This document shows, piece after piece, positions 9,165 to 18,423 of a DNA stretch of 32,362 bases. The translations under genes were made by a program, and so were the position numbers. Each line of letters opens with the position of its first letter. Positions within the stretch are counted from its first letter, which is position 1. Under the pieces are notes generated by a model. It was not told the DNA's origin, made no database searches, and was given only the letters and a program-made list of their open reading frames with translations. This DNA comes from Acrasis kona (taxonomy: Eukaryota; Heterolobosea; Eutetramitea; Acrasida; Acrasidae): positions 1 through 32,362 of the forward strand of contig JAOPGA020001450.1 of assembly GCA_026419775.2 (NCBI GenBank). The letters are read 5' to 3'.

Positions 9165-11437
9165 ATGCTCCTCTTGAGGAAACTCTTGGAGTAAACCATA
9201 TTACAATTTAAAATAGGGTTGGGCATTTCAGAATGGATGAGGTATATCGGCCTGTATGCGAGGAGGACTGTGGACGAAATGCTTCGTTGGAATGTACAAA
9301 CTGTAACGCACACTTCTGTGATGAATGCTTTGCAGCAGCCCATCAAAGCACCGTTATGAAGAGGCACCAGCACGGCCCAATTGGCAAGAGCAGCAAAAAA
9401 TGTTCCCAACACTCAGATCAACGGTTGGATATGTATTGTGTTACTTGTCAAAAAATTGTTTGTATAAAGTGTCTGTTTACAAGGCAACACAAGAACCACG
9501 ACTCGGTCACCATTGACGAGTCGGCAAAATCCAAATCTATAGAGCTTAAAAACCTTGAGAATCGTCTCAGAGACAAATTAAATCGTTATATAAACATTGC
9601 TAAAGAGCACGAGCTCGCCAAAAACATTTTGAGGACAGTACATAAGGACATTAATGAGTCCATCCACAAGCGTTTTGAGGACCTTGTAAACACTGCTATT
9701 AAAAGAAGAGATGAAATGTTGAAGGAATCGCAACTCGTGGAGGACGTTAAAGGTAATTAATTCTTTTCATTCACAACGGTCACACATTTTAATAGTAAAG
9801 GAACTCGATCATCGACTATTTTCATTACAAGCCACAATAGAAAAACTAAAAAATGCAAGTCTCGACCTCAGCGCCAACATTGAGAAAGCAGTCGGCTCCC
9901 CATTCCTAACCGCACAAATTAAAAAGGATTCCTACGTTGAACTATTAAAAGTAAACGAACATTAACACTTTTGCTTACATTAACAGGAAATCAACAAGGA
10001 AGTCATTTTGTGTAATTTAACGGATGGAGTCCAGAACCGTCTTGTACTAGATACAATCAACATTAAAGAAGAAATTGAAAATGTAGGAAGCATCATTATA
10101 TTAACCAACGAAACCGAATCCGTACGTCGCGATCGCATAGCAAGTTCGGTGTGCTTTGTGTTTGGATCCAATCAAAATGACGATCGCGACGTCGAGTTGG
10201 ACCAAGTTCAAATAGAACATGCGCTCAGTCAACTGGTATCGTTGCTGCGCCACAAGATGACGGAGAAGGTCACAGAACCATCAAAGTCAGTTTTTGCATG
10301 GGGGTAAGTCTCTTTAAACGTTCATCTCACAATGCTAGGAGTGGTAATTTCGAAGGTCAACTCAGCATCAACACGATGAGCAACTGCGCGGAACCAGTAG
10401 AAGTGACATTTTTCCAAAACAAAGGAGTCATCAAAGTGGTAGCTGGATTGGGACATGGAGCGGCCATCACGTCAGATGGTGTCTTGTATACATTTGGTCA
10501 AAACACTTTTGGAGAGTTGGGAATTGGAGATGAGAGCGACTATTCACAATTCGGAAAGCCACAGATGGTTACAGCACTCACAAGACGCAAGATCATTAGC
10601 ATCGCAGCCAGTCATTCTTGTTACCATACATTAGCACTTGCGGACGACGGCACCGTCTACTCTTGGGGAAAGAATACATTTGGTCAGCTTGGTCTTGGAG
10701 ATCAACGTCACCGCAGGTCACCTTGTGAAATTGTGAGTCTGAGTGAAAAGAACATTGTAAATATATACGCAGCAGGTTATAGTGACGACGGGTTCAGTTT
10801 GGCATTGAGCGAAAGAGGTGAAGTGTATGCATTTGGCCAGAACAATTATAATCAATTGGGACTAGGCGACGGACAAGCTCGTTTGGTACCCACTTTAATA
10901 AATACTTTGAGTGATGTGGTGGCCGTCGCTGCAGGCGGTTATCATGTGTTGGCTTTGACTAGTAATGGTAGAGTGTATTCTTGGGGTCATAATTCTTACG
11001 GTCGTCTTGGCCATGCAGACTTTCTTGATAAAATATTTCCAACCGAAATTGTTTCACTTCGTGGGAAAAATATTGTAAATGTTGTTGCGGGTGGAAGATT
11101 TTCTTTCGGGACCACTGCTGATGCCAAGATTTATGCGTGGGGTTACAACGGACAAGGAGAGTTGGGTCTTGGAGACACGATGGATAGAACTAGTCCTCAG
11201 TTGATTACGATGATGAAGGATAAGGTAAAGTTACTGAAATCTGGATATGAGCATACACTGTGTTTGACTGAGGGTGGTTGTCTGTATTCTTTTGGTAATA
11301 ACAAGAGTGGTCAGTTGGGTTTGGGTGACATTGTGAACGCTCCCAGAAGCACGCCCCAGGAGATTGTTAAGTTCAGAGGAATGGATGTGGTAGATTTTGC
11401 TTGTGGAAACAATTTTTCATTCGCACTCATTAGATAA
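9165..11437 (+). CDS. B-box zinc finger / coiled-coil / RCC1-repeat protein (5 exons)
   Basis: Exons 9165-9190, 9232-9752, 9796-9950, 9987-10303 and 10339-11437 join in frame to 705 aa; introns are 41, 43, 36 and 35 nt. The first exon is a 26-nt mini-exon encoding MLLLRKLLE. The ATG at 9233 is an alternative start if it is skipped. Two B-box-like zinc fingers lie at about 16-102 (CEEDCGRNASLECTNC...CDEC, then CSQHSDQRLDMYCVTC...CIKC...H). A charged coiled coil (about 110-260) follows, then about seven RCC1 blades from about 336 to the end (FAWGSGNFEGQ, YTFGQNTFGELGIGD, YSWGKNTFGQLGLGD and so on). The layout resembles TRIM proteins without the RING, with a beta-propeller in place of the usual C-terminal domain. 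A scaffold or chromatin/GTPase-linked role is possible, but the partner is unknown. Confidence 0.85.
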
Positions 11438-11541
11438 TAAAAATAAAATTCCTACAGTTTTCAAGATGTCATTAAGATACTGTACAATGTCAGTGACACA
11501 TGAAGTAAATTATTATCATTTAAAAAAGATATAGTAGAGAC

Positions 11542-14260
11542 ATGCGGGTTATGTTGTTTGCAAAAGTTGTATTGGCTCATACTGTTGGCGTTGCCCAATC
11601 GGAACGAGTTACAATACAAACTTGCAGTTCCAAGAACATTGGGCGAACTTCGCCAAATTTATTAAAGCGGTAGATAGGTCGCGAAACAAATAAAGCATTA
11701 CAGAATGGAAACAGTATCACAACATGTGCTATCAAGAACAACAGATGCAAAGCTTAAAGAAATCAAAAATCAAAGAGCCTTTTTGGTAAAACACTACGAT
11801 TATGTGCTCTTAGAAGCTGAAACGCAAAGTACTAAAGAAGACGAATTAAGGATACTCCACGAAGGAATCAAGAAAGTAAAGGACCACCATAAGCATTTTC
11901 GTGATATAGACTACGTTGAGCTCCAAATAAAACGTCCATCTTTTTACGGTGAGGATGGTCTATCCAGATGGATCTCCAAGTTAAGGAAGGAAATAAAGAA
12001 CGGTAGAAGAAGACAATTCCAAACGAAGTTATTTTGCGACGTCTTAGAAGAGTGGTTAAAGAACACAACTGAAGAGAAGTCTTGGGTCGACGTATCAACT
12101 GAGAAAGTTGTCAAGAAGGACAACCCCAAGTTGACAGAGATTATTAATAGGGCATTCGAACCAGTGGACAAGAGTTACCAAGCAAGCACACAAGAAGTCA
12201 TTGAAAAAATATTCACCAGCAATGATTTGAATCACTTTCACGATAACTTCGGATACATTGATTTTAATCACAAAGTAACCAAACAAGAAGTCGAGGCCGC
12301 CATCAAGAACGCTATCAACAAGGGGCTCATCACTGACGCGACCACTTCGCGAGAGTTGCAAGCCTTGTGCGACGACGACATTACCATCGGAGAACTTTCA
12401 GATTTAATGAGCATCGAATTACAAAACATTGATAAGTGGGACTGGAAACTAGATGGCGACAATCCACCAGCGCTGCACTTTGAGACATTCTCGAATGGAA
12501 AGATTAGGTACTTTGTCACTGCCGAATACCTCGATATCTTGATGCTACAGATCATCGGAACGCGTATGGGTGTCACTGTAAAAAATAGTATTAAGAATCT
12601 ATGTGTCACCGGCAATCACAGTGGATCAAATCTCCATCGCAGAGCCGGCCAGAATAGACTCTTGACTCTTTTACCAGATAGCACTTCCGAAGTTGAAACT
12701 GATGTGTATCACAGAACGGAGAGAGAAGAACAGAGGGCATCTGAGGAGGCCTCTGAAAGCTCCAGCGATATTGATGACATGGCTAAAACTGATGTTTTGC
12801 AAGGCGTTAGTAATTATTTGGGAATCGCTAGAGCAAAGAACCCTACGGAGGGTATGGTAGTGTTGTTTACTGATATCAATGACCTTAGCAACAGCTTACC
12901 TCACTCCACTATCCTCGCCGTCATGAACGCGTTTGGTTTTTGGAACTATTCTGTCTTTTTTGAAAAATTCCTTAGTGTGAAAGTAAAAGCCAATGGAAGA
13001 GAGGGTAAACTTACTAAAGGATTGCCGCTGCGATATGCACTGAGCGATGTTTTTATAGAGTTGGTCATGTTTGTTTTAGATTATCAGATGAATAAATTAT
13101 CTCATGTTTCAACTGTTTCAAAAGATGACTCGTTAGAGTTGTTTAGATGTTGCGACGATACTTTTATGCTTTCCAAATCTTCTAAAGTTATTTCTAATGC
13201 CTTTGAGCAATACTCATCCACTCTATCTGCACTCGGAATGCAGTTGAGCTCTAAAAAATATGGTTATTGTATAGTGGACTTTCCTTATGACCCAAATAAC
13301 ATTTACTATACTTTATTCGAAAGGAGAAGTGAAAAGAACAAAAAAAAGGATCCACTTCCAAAACCTAATATTAATGTTGATGATTTGAAAAACATTAACA
13401 GTACAAATGATGTATGTTGGGGATTCTTAAAACTACACAATGATGGTTATTTTAGAGTGAATCCACTCTTGTTTGATGAGTTTAAAAAGAATATGATTGA
13501 AAAAGTCAAATCTGGATCTTCGTTAATGAAGCAAGTAAATGTTTATAACAGTCAGTTAAAGTTATTGGACATGTTTGTTGGTAAGGGTGCTGGTATTAAT
13601 AATTCACCCTATAAGGATTCAGTACTGAAGGCTTATGAGGACATTCACGCTCGCTTCGGGGACGAAAGTTCACTAGAATACTTTATAAGACTCATCAAGG
13701 AAAATTTTATTGATGCATCTGAGTTTGCTGATGTGATGGAGGCATGGGTGTATTGGCCAGTCACTGCAGGTGGATTGGGACTCACTCACGCGCTAGTCGA
13801 ACCATTTATTCGCTCACATAAAGACGGAGGTAAAGAATTTTACATGCTATCCTTAGATCCGCCATGTCATTGGTGCCCTATTCGTAAATGCCCCTTGTCT
13901 GTCAATGAGATTAAGGCAAAGACTGGAGGAAGCACTGACCCTTATAGTATTACATGGACACAAGAGGAGCAAGCAGAAAGAGCATGGACTTACATGAATA
14001 GCTACGCTGAATCCAGTGTGGCTGCTTGGCCACAACCTGATCTTGATCCTCCTGCTACTGAAGAATTTAATAAACTGGTCGCAATGTTTTGCAGCAGAGG
14101 AAGCGAGATGAGACAGTCCGTACAGACCAATTTGAGTACGTATTGGAAGTGGATTGTTTTTAATTACTCTGACCAAGTGTTGAGTACTTTTGGAAGTTTG
14201 GAGTTTGCATCTGCTGGTTCTATTCCGATTAATCTCATTTTGAGCACAAAGAGGGGATAA
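11542..14260 (+). CDS. Reverse-transcriptase-domain protein, rvt-like cellular RT
   Basis: Exon 1 11542-11669 and exon 2 11704-14260 (34-nt intron) give 894 aa; ATG 11705 alone would give 851 aa. Exon 1 encodes a basic, hydroxylated N-terminus (MRVMLFAKVVLAHTVGVAQS...GRTSPNLLKR) that resembles an organelle presequence. The RT core is visible: motif A FTDINDLSNSLPH (Asp433, Asp436), motif B GLPLRYALSD (482-491), motif C RCCDDTFML (Asp527-Asp528) and motif D LGMQLSSKKYGY (about 553-564). A long acidic insert precedes motif A. C-terminally there are YWPVTAGGLGL (726-736) and a CxxC-x4-C cluster (764-772). No endonuclease, RNase H, gag, integrase, terminal repeats or target-site duplications are seen. 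This matches the known rvt group of single-copy host RT genes, not telomerase or LINEs. Subfamily assignment is inference. Confidence 0.75.
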
Positions 14261-14595
14261 TAAATTGTTTTATTTCAAACAATGTCTTATTAGAGAACTC
14301 AGGTGTGTTTGGTCTTGTCTTCTTGATTTTTCTTCTTCATCTCCTTTTATCTAATATATATAGTACGAACGAAAAATGATCGAAAGTACGTCCTGTGTGA
14401 ACTTGTCTTCCATGAATTGTTGCTGGATGAATTCTTCCAAATAACTACGTTGTAACAATCATAATAATTATATCGAGTTCCGTAAGCACCAGCCACCCCT
14501 ACGACAAATGAATATTAGACAGTGAGGAGGAGTTCAAGAGTCTTTCAGCAAGAGAACCGAGAACAAACAAACTGCTCTTTATGTCAAAAAATTAT
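14261..14595. other. Intergenic between RT gene and tRNA-Lys
   Basis: The RT stop is followed at once by AATAAA-like sequence (TAATAAATTG). A short minus-strand open segment (14351-14445, Gln/Phe-rich, after an acceptor-like CGTAG) has no start or donor partner and I do not call it. The T-run at 14585-14590 on the complementary strand serves as the tRNA-Lys Pol III terminator. Confidence 0.35.
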
Positions 14596-14679
14596 CGCCC
14601 ACCGAGGGGCTCGAACCCTCGACCACAAGATTAAGAGTCTTGCGCTCTACCGAATACTCAAAATCTGAGCTAGACGGGC
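14596..14679 (-). tRNA. tRNA-Lys(CTT) with an 11-nt D-loop insertion
   Basis: The complement strand folds as a cloverleaf. Acceptor stem GCCCGTC/GGTGGGC has two G-U pairs. D-stem is GCTC/GAGC, anticodon stem CAAGA/TCTTG with loop CTCTTAA (anticodon CTT), and T-stem GAGGG/CCCTC with loop TTCGAGC; discriminator is G. Length is 84 nt instead of 73 because the D-loop is 19 nt (AGATTTTGAGTATTCGGTA) instead of about 8. Removing 11 nt after AG would restore a normal loop. An oligo-T terminator follows. Either the D-loop is simply enlarged or this is an intron at a non-canonical site; no intron is present at the usual 37/38 position. Confidence 0.92.
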
Positions 14680-15164
14680 ATATGATCTCATTGTAATGCT
14701 TAGCAATATACAACAATCAAGTTTTACAGAATTACATTCACGTTAAATCAAGCGTTGTTTCTAATGCTGAAGCCAACTTTGCTATATTTCGACACAGAAT
14801 ATTTCTGAGTATCATTGTTATTTGCAATAAGCAGAGCAATTTTTTGTTATCACATATACATTTCTTTTCCTTCAAACTACTAGAGAGGAATGTAGATTTT
14901 AACACCACAACATATAGCCAGTCGATTCGTCTACAACACAATGAATTATATCTGACAGAAGAAGTTGAAAACTATCTAAAAACCTTGCACTTCCTGAATA
15001 TTTTTATTTATAAAAATACGTTGAACCACGTTCCGCCAATCGACATTAATAATGGTGGACTGTGTCGACCAAAATTCTTGTCGTTATTTTTATGTAGGGT
15101 CTAAAAATAAATTTCGGCTATTTTTAAAAAGAATTCTGAAATAGCAAGCAAACCAAAGAAAAAT
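14680..15164. other. Intergenic with an uncertain open frame (possible small or decayed gene)
   Basis: On the plus strand, a frame is open from about 14700 to the stop at 15102-15104 (over 130 codons) without any in-frame ATG. Its translation is Leu/Phe/Asn-rich (for example LLERNVDFNTTTYSQS, EEVENYLKTLHFLNIF). A plausible start at 14696 (MLSNIQQ) could be joined by removing about 31 nt (GTTAAATC...CTGAAG), and a second possible 38-nt intron lies at 14848-14885. None of this is secure, and the product matches no family I know. It may be a small gene, a gene remnant or chance. Confidence 0.2.
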
Positions 15165-15977
15165 ATGAACATAGTAGACTATGTATTTGTTAACTCGATC
15201 ATTAGACACGAACCAGAAACGGTGACCAAACAAGTTGTTGATATCATAAAGGCCGTTAGCGACAAAAGGGGCGGTGTGGAGGTCAAAGACCGTTCATACC
15301 ATTTCAAAAAGTATCCACAATGTTTTATTGCTAAAGACTTTGTCACATGGATTTCAAATCGCCTGAGCATAGATAGGATTATTGCTTTGCGCGTAGGTAT
15401 ATTTCTTCAACAAAAGAACTACATAGAGCACGTGGTTCGTGATCATGTACTTAAAGATGAGCACCTCTTTTTTAGATTTAAAAACTTGCCCTTCCCACAT
15501 CCATCCCCTGGTGCGGTTAGCTCTATTTACATCAAACCTGTGCCAACTTGTCAATACGATATAGATTTCCTTGCAATTAAGGTTCCCCATGTATTACCCC
15601 TCCCAAAGCGTAGTTATGGAGGAAGAAAAAGTGACATCACAACAACGGGTGTAACAAATCCGTACTGTAAAATAGTAATGGGAGACGAACTGTATACAAC
15701 CTCCACAATAGAAAACACGACACAGCCAAATTGGGTGTCCAAGTTCAAAATAAAAGCAAACAACCTGCCGACAACATGTTACATAATTTTACTTGACATG
15801 GATAAGGCACAGACCATGGATAACGATGTTCTTGGTTACGCTTCGTTTGTAGTGAGGCGTAGCTCTGAAAGAGAGTACGAGGCCCTTACTTTAAATCTCT
15901 TCTCAAAAGATACACGGACTGCCACTGGAGTATTAAAAGTTTTGTTCACCGTAAAAGAATCACAACCCGAACTGTAA
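15165..15977 (+). CDS. DEP-domain and C2-domain protein
   Basis: 270 aa, no intron. A DEP domain (about 17-105) has the typical centre YHFKKYPQCFIAKDFVTWI and LQQKNYIEHV...LFFRF. A C2 domain (about 125-262) shows NPYCKIVMGD, TTQPNWVSKFKI, LDMDKAQTMDNDVLGYASF and VLKVLFTV. In other proteins DEP domains bind membrane phospholipids or GPCR/Rap signalling partners, and C2 domains bind membranes, often through Ca2+. The Asp residues DMD...DND in the C2 loop are compatible with Ca2+ binding. With both domains and nothing else, this looks like a membrane-recruited signalling adaptor. The partner is unknown. Confidence 0.82.
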   Translation: MNIVDYVFVNSIIRHEPETVTKQVVDIIKAVSDKRGGVEVKDRSYHFKKYPQCFIAKDFVTWISNRLSIDRIIALRVGIFLQQKNYIEHVVRDHVLKDEHLFFRFKNLPFPHPSPGAVSSIYIKPVPTCQYDIDFLAIKVPHVLPLPKRSYGGRKSDITTTGVTNPYCKIVMGDELYTTSTIENTTQPNWVSKFKIKANNLPTTCYIILLDMDKAQTMDNDVLGYASFVVRRSSEREYEALTLNLFSKDTRTATGVLKVLFTVKESQPEL

Positions 15978-16090
15978 ATTAATAAATAAACAATGCTCTG
16001 ACAGAGCTTTAGGTTAAATAAATATCCTTCTGAAAATCTTGTTTGAACTTCTTCTTGGTTGAGTGGAAAGCAAACGACCCGCATATATCA

Positions 16091-17367
16091 ATGGAGTTGA
16101 AGTCTACACCAATACTCGCGAGCGCAAGAGTCACCAATAGAGTATCTCTTGTCCCAAAAGTACCTGCCGCAGGTCAGAACTTCGAGGAGGAGATCCACAG
16201 TTGCCCAGTTGAGGATGTAGTAGTAGATGTTCAACAAAAATCTATCTGTATTGGAGAAATCCAAACAGCATTGCCCGGAAACTCTTTCTCAGAAATATTT
16301 AAATGTTATAAGGAGGTGAGTGCGTAACGTAAAAAAGGAAATTAATGATCTTTAGTTGTGGAAGATGCGCCTGAGTGGACTTGTAGTGTTCACAGCTGCG
16401 GGAGGTTATATAGCATGTGGTGGGTCGAGCTGGAAAGAATGTGCCGCGTTATGTGCAGGTACTTTCTTACAAGCAGCATGTGCGAATACTTTCAACGAAG
16501 TGATTGAGGTGGATTTAGATGCTCAAATGGCCAGAACTAGAGGTCGTCCACTACCAACTAAAAGGTACATTCATTCTTGATCACGTTTACATTACCCTCG
16601 AACAGAATAACAAAGAAGCACGCAATCACACAGGCAGTCATTGCGGGGATCGGTGGTACATGTCTATTGTACTCTTGCAACAATTCATTAACTGCTGCAC
16701 TTGGGGCTTCCAACATTTTTCTTTATGCAGGCATATACACTCCACTTAAAACACGCGTATGTGAACTTTCAACGTTGTGATTAACATTTTCAGAGTGTAT
16801 TAAATACCTGGTTCGGAACACTTAACGGAAGTATACCGCCTTTGATGGGTTGTGCTGCTGCAACAGGAACTTTAAACGACACCATTGGTTTGTTCATGGG
16901 TGGAATAATGTACTTGTGGCAAATATCACATTTTATGGCCATCAACTACAAGTGTAAATCAGGTATGTGTGATTAATTCTTTTGATGCTTATCGTGTTCT
17001 AGACTATGGAAGAGCCGGTTACAAAATGTTAGCAAACGAAGATCCAGAAGCAGCAGCCACACATGCTGTTTTACATACCGCACTTTTATTCCCGCTTTGT
17101 TGGTGGCTATCTTACAAGCAAGCGGCGCCTTGGTGGTTTGCTGCTGTGTCGACACCAATCAACTACTATTTGTTAATGAAGCCCGCAGTCACATTTAAGA
17201 GGAACGTAAACTATGATAATGCCACCAAGTTGTTCTTCAAGAGTTTAGGACATTTATGTGCTTTATTCGTCACTGGTGTGTTTGCGACAACATGGAAGCG
17301 TTCAATAAAAAATGCAATAGTTGAGAGCTCATTCTGGAACACCATAAAGTCCTTTTTTGGATTTTAA
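16091..17367 (+). CDS. COX10: Protohaem IX farnesyltransferase (haem O synthase), mitochondrial
   Basis: Five exons, 16091-16315, 16356-16564, 16606-16756, 16794-16962 and 17003-17367, join to 372 aa; introns are 40, 41, 37 and 40 nt. The UbiA-type prenyltransferase farnesylates haem b to haem O for cytochrome c oxidase in the inner mitochondrial membrane. The first aspartate-rich motif is NEVIEVDLDAQMARTRGRPL (Asn122, Glu126, Asp130). KELWKMRLSGLVVFTAAGGY at the exon 1/2 join matches the family start, with YTPLKTR, WQISHFMAINYKC and DYGRAGYKM (the second motif region). About eight hydrophobic segments are present. The N-terminus (ELKSTPILASARVTNRVSLV) suits mitochondrial import. The ATG at 16091 is the first in frame. 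It implies aerobic mitochondria with an aa3-type oxidase. Confidence 0.95.
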
Positions 17368-17398
17368 ATAAAAAATAGTTGGGAATAATTCAAAGTAT

Positions 17399-17864
17399 TT
17401 ATTTGTGAACTAATTCATTTACTTTTGTTATGAGCGTGGTAATTACTTTTATCTGTGTTTGGTCTTCTTCGCTTGTAACAGAAGTTTTTTTCAGACGATG
17501 ATGAAGTGCTGCAAGACAGGTTTTGTGGTTCACTGACATTGATTTGCAAAGTAATTCTATCGATTCGTCATCATTCGTGTAGTTTGATAGTAGGTAGTCG
17601 CATTCTCTAATTAGTAAAGTGTTGTTTGTCCTTAATATACTTGACAATATTGAGGCTATTCCCAAGTCCACTAGAACTATTCGACACTTGTAGCTACAAG
17701 ATAAAGATGACAACAATCTTAGAGCCTGGTGAGATAACGGATGAGCGGTAGTAATTACATCTTGTATAATAACATCTATAAACTCTGTGTAATCGCCAAT
17801 CAAGTCTGCCAGTCCGCACATTTGCCTGTAATTTCTTTAGATTGGGAAGCTAGAGAACTTACAT
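17399..17864 (-). CDS. Small armadillo-like helical protein, start uncertain
   Basis: The main exon 17399-17825 contains ATG 17821 (MCGLADLIGDYTEF), giving 140 aa of helical repeats such as HQALRLLSSLSCSYKCRIVL and IASILSSILRTNNTLLIRECDYLL, reminiscent of armadillo/HEAT repeats. Upstream is a strong 37-nt intron (17826-17862, GTAAGT...TTACAG). Splicing it joins AT (17864-17863) to G (17825), making an ATG two codons before ATG 17821. It also continues an open, charged frame (KRTDGETNDLIKDIIEINN) for about 35 codons further 5' with no ATG. Translation may start at the splice-made ATG or at an unplaced exon in the 165-bp divergent region shared with Elongin C. Function is unknown. The stop is 31 bp from the COX10 stop, convergent. 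Confidence 0.6.
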
Positions 17865-18030
17865 GTAGCTAACATCGTGCAAGATAATATTATTGATTTC
17901 GATGATGTCTTTTATGAGGTCATTTGTTTCTCCGTCTGTGCGCTTCGTGTTCTTTATCGTATTAATTATGCTGGTGATTTATATGATTGCATATCGAGTT
18001 GTAACGAAACATCAATATCGTAGTTAGAGT

Positions 18031-18394
18031 ATGTCCAAGAAGCCCACAAAGCCAAATGCGAAAGACACAAACACGCAATTCGACCCCTCTGTTATGATAA
18101 AACTAGTATCAACCGACGGTATGGAATTTATTGTCGACAGGCGTTGCGTCATACCAGCAAAGGCTCTAAAAAAACGTGAGCTCCCTAATTAATAATAATT
18201 GACTTTTGATAGAGTTGGAATCAGAGGAAACCACAATTGATCTTGGGTTTAGTGCTGAAATTGTAGAAAAACTTGTTCAATATTTATACTATAAAATGCG
18301 TTACGATCATGACCCTGACAATCGCCCTCAATTCCACATAGAACCTTCAATTGCATTAAACTTGATGGTGGCAGCGCATTATCTTCAAACATAA
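18031..18394 (+). CDS. Elongin C (Skp1/BTB-fold)
   Basis: Exons 18031-18175 and 18213-18394 (37-nt intron) give 108 aa, the normal Elongin C length. The N-terminal MIKLVSTDGMEFIVDRRC matches the family start, and the C-terminus (IEPSIALNLMVAAHYLQT) matches the helical end that holds BC-box proteins. Elongin C pairs with Elongin B and links substrate receptors to Cullin-2/5 E3 ligases, and is part of the Elongin transcription elongation complex. The loop between strand 3 and helix 3 is short, as expected. The gene is divergent from the armadillo-like gene and converges on U5-40K, with 29 bp between stop codons. Confidence 0.92.
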
Positions 18395-18423
18395 TAATAA
18401 ATACTTTAAACAAATCATTTTTT

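Noticed and set aside
11705-14260. Telomerase reverse transcriptase or LINE element
   Set aside because: No TERT T-motif or TEN-like region, no endonuclease or 3' tail, and the flanking sequence shows no target-site duplication.
14351-14445. Short minus-strand exon-like segment after an acceptor-like CGTAG
   Set aside because: No start codon or donor partner; the tRNA gene lies immediately upstream, leaving no room for a first exon.
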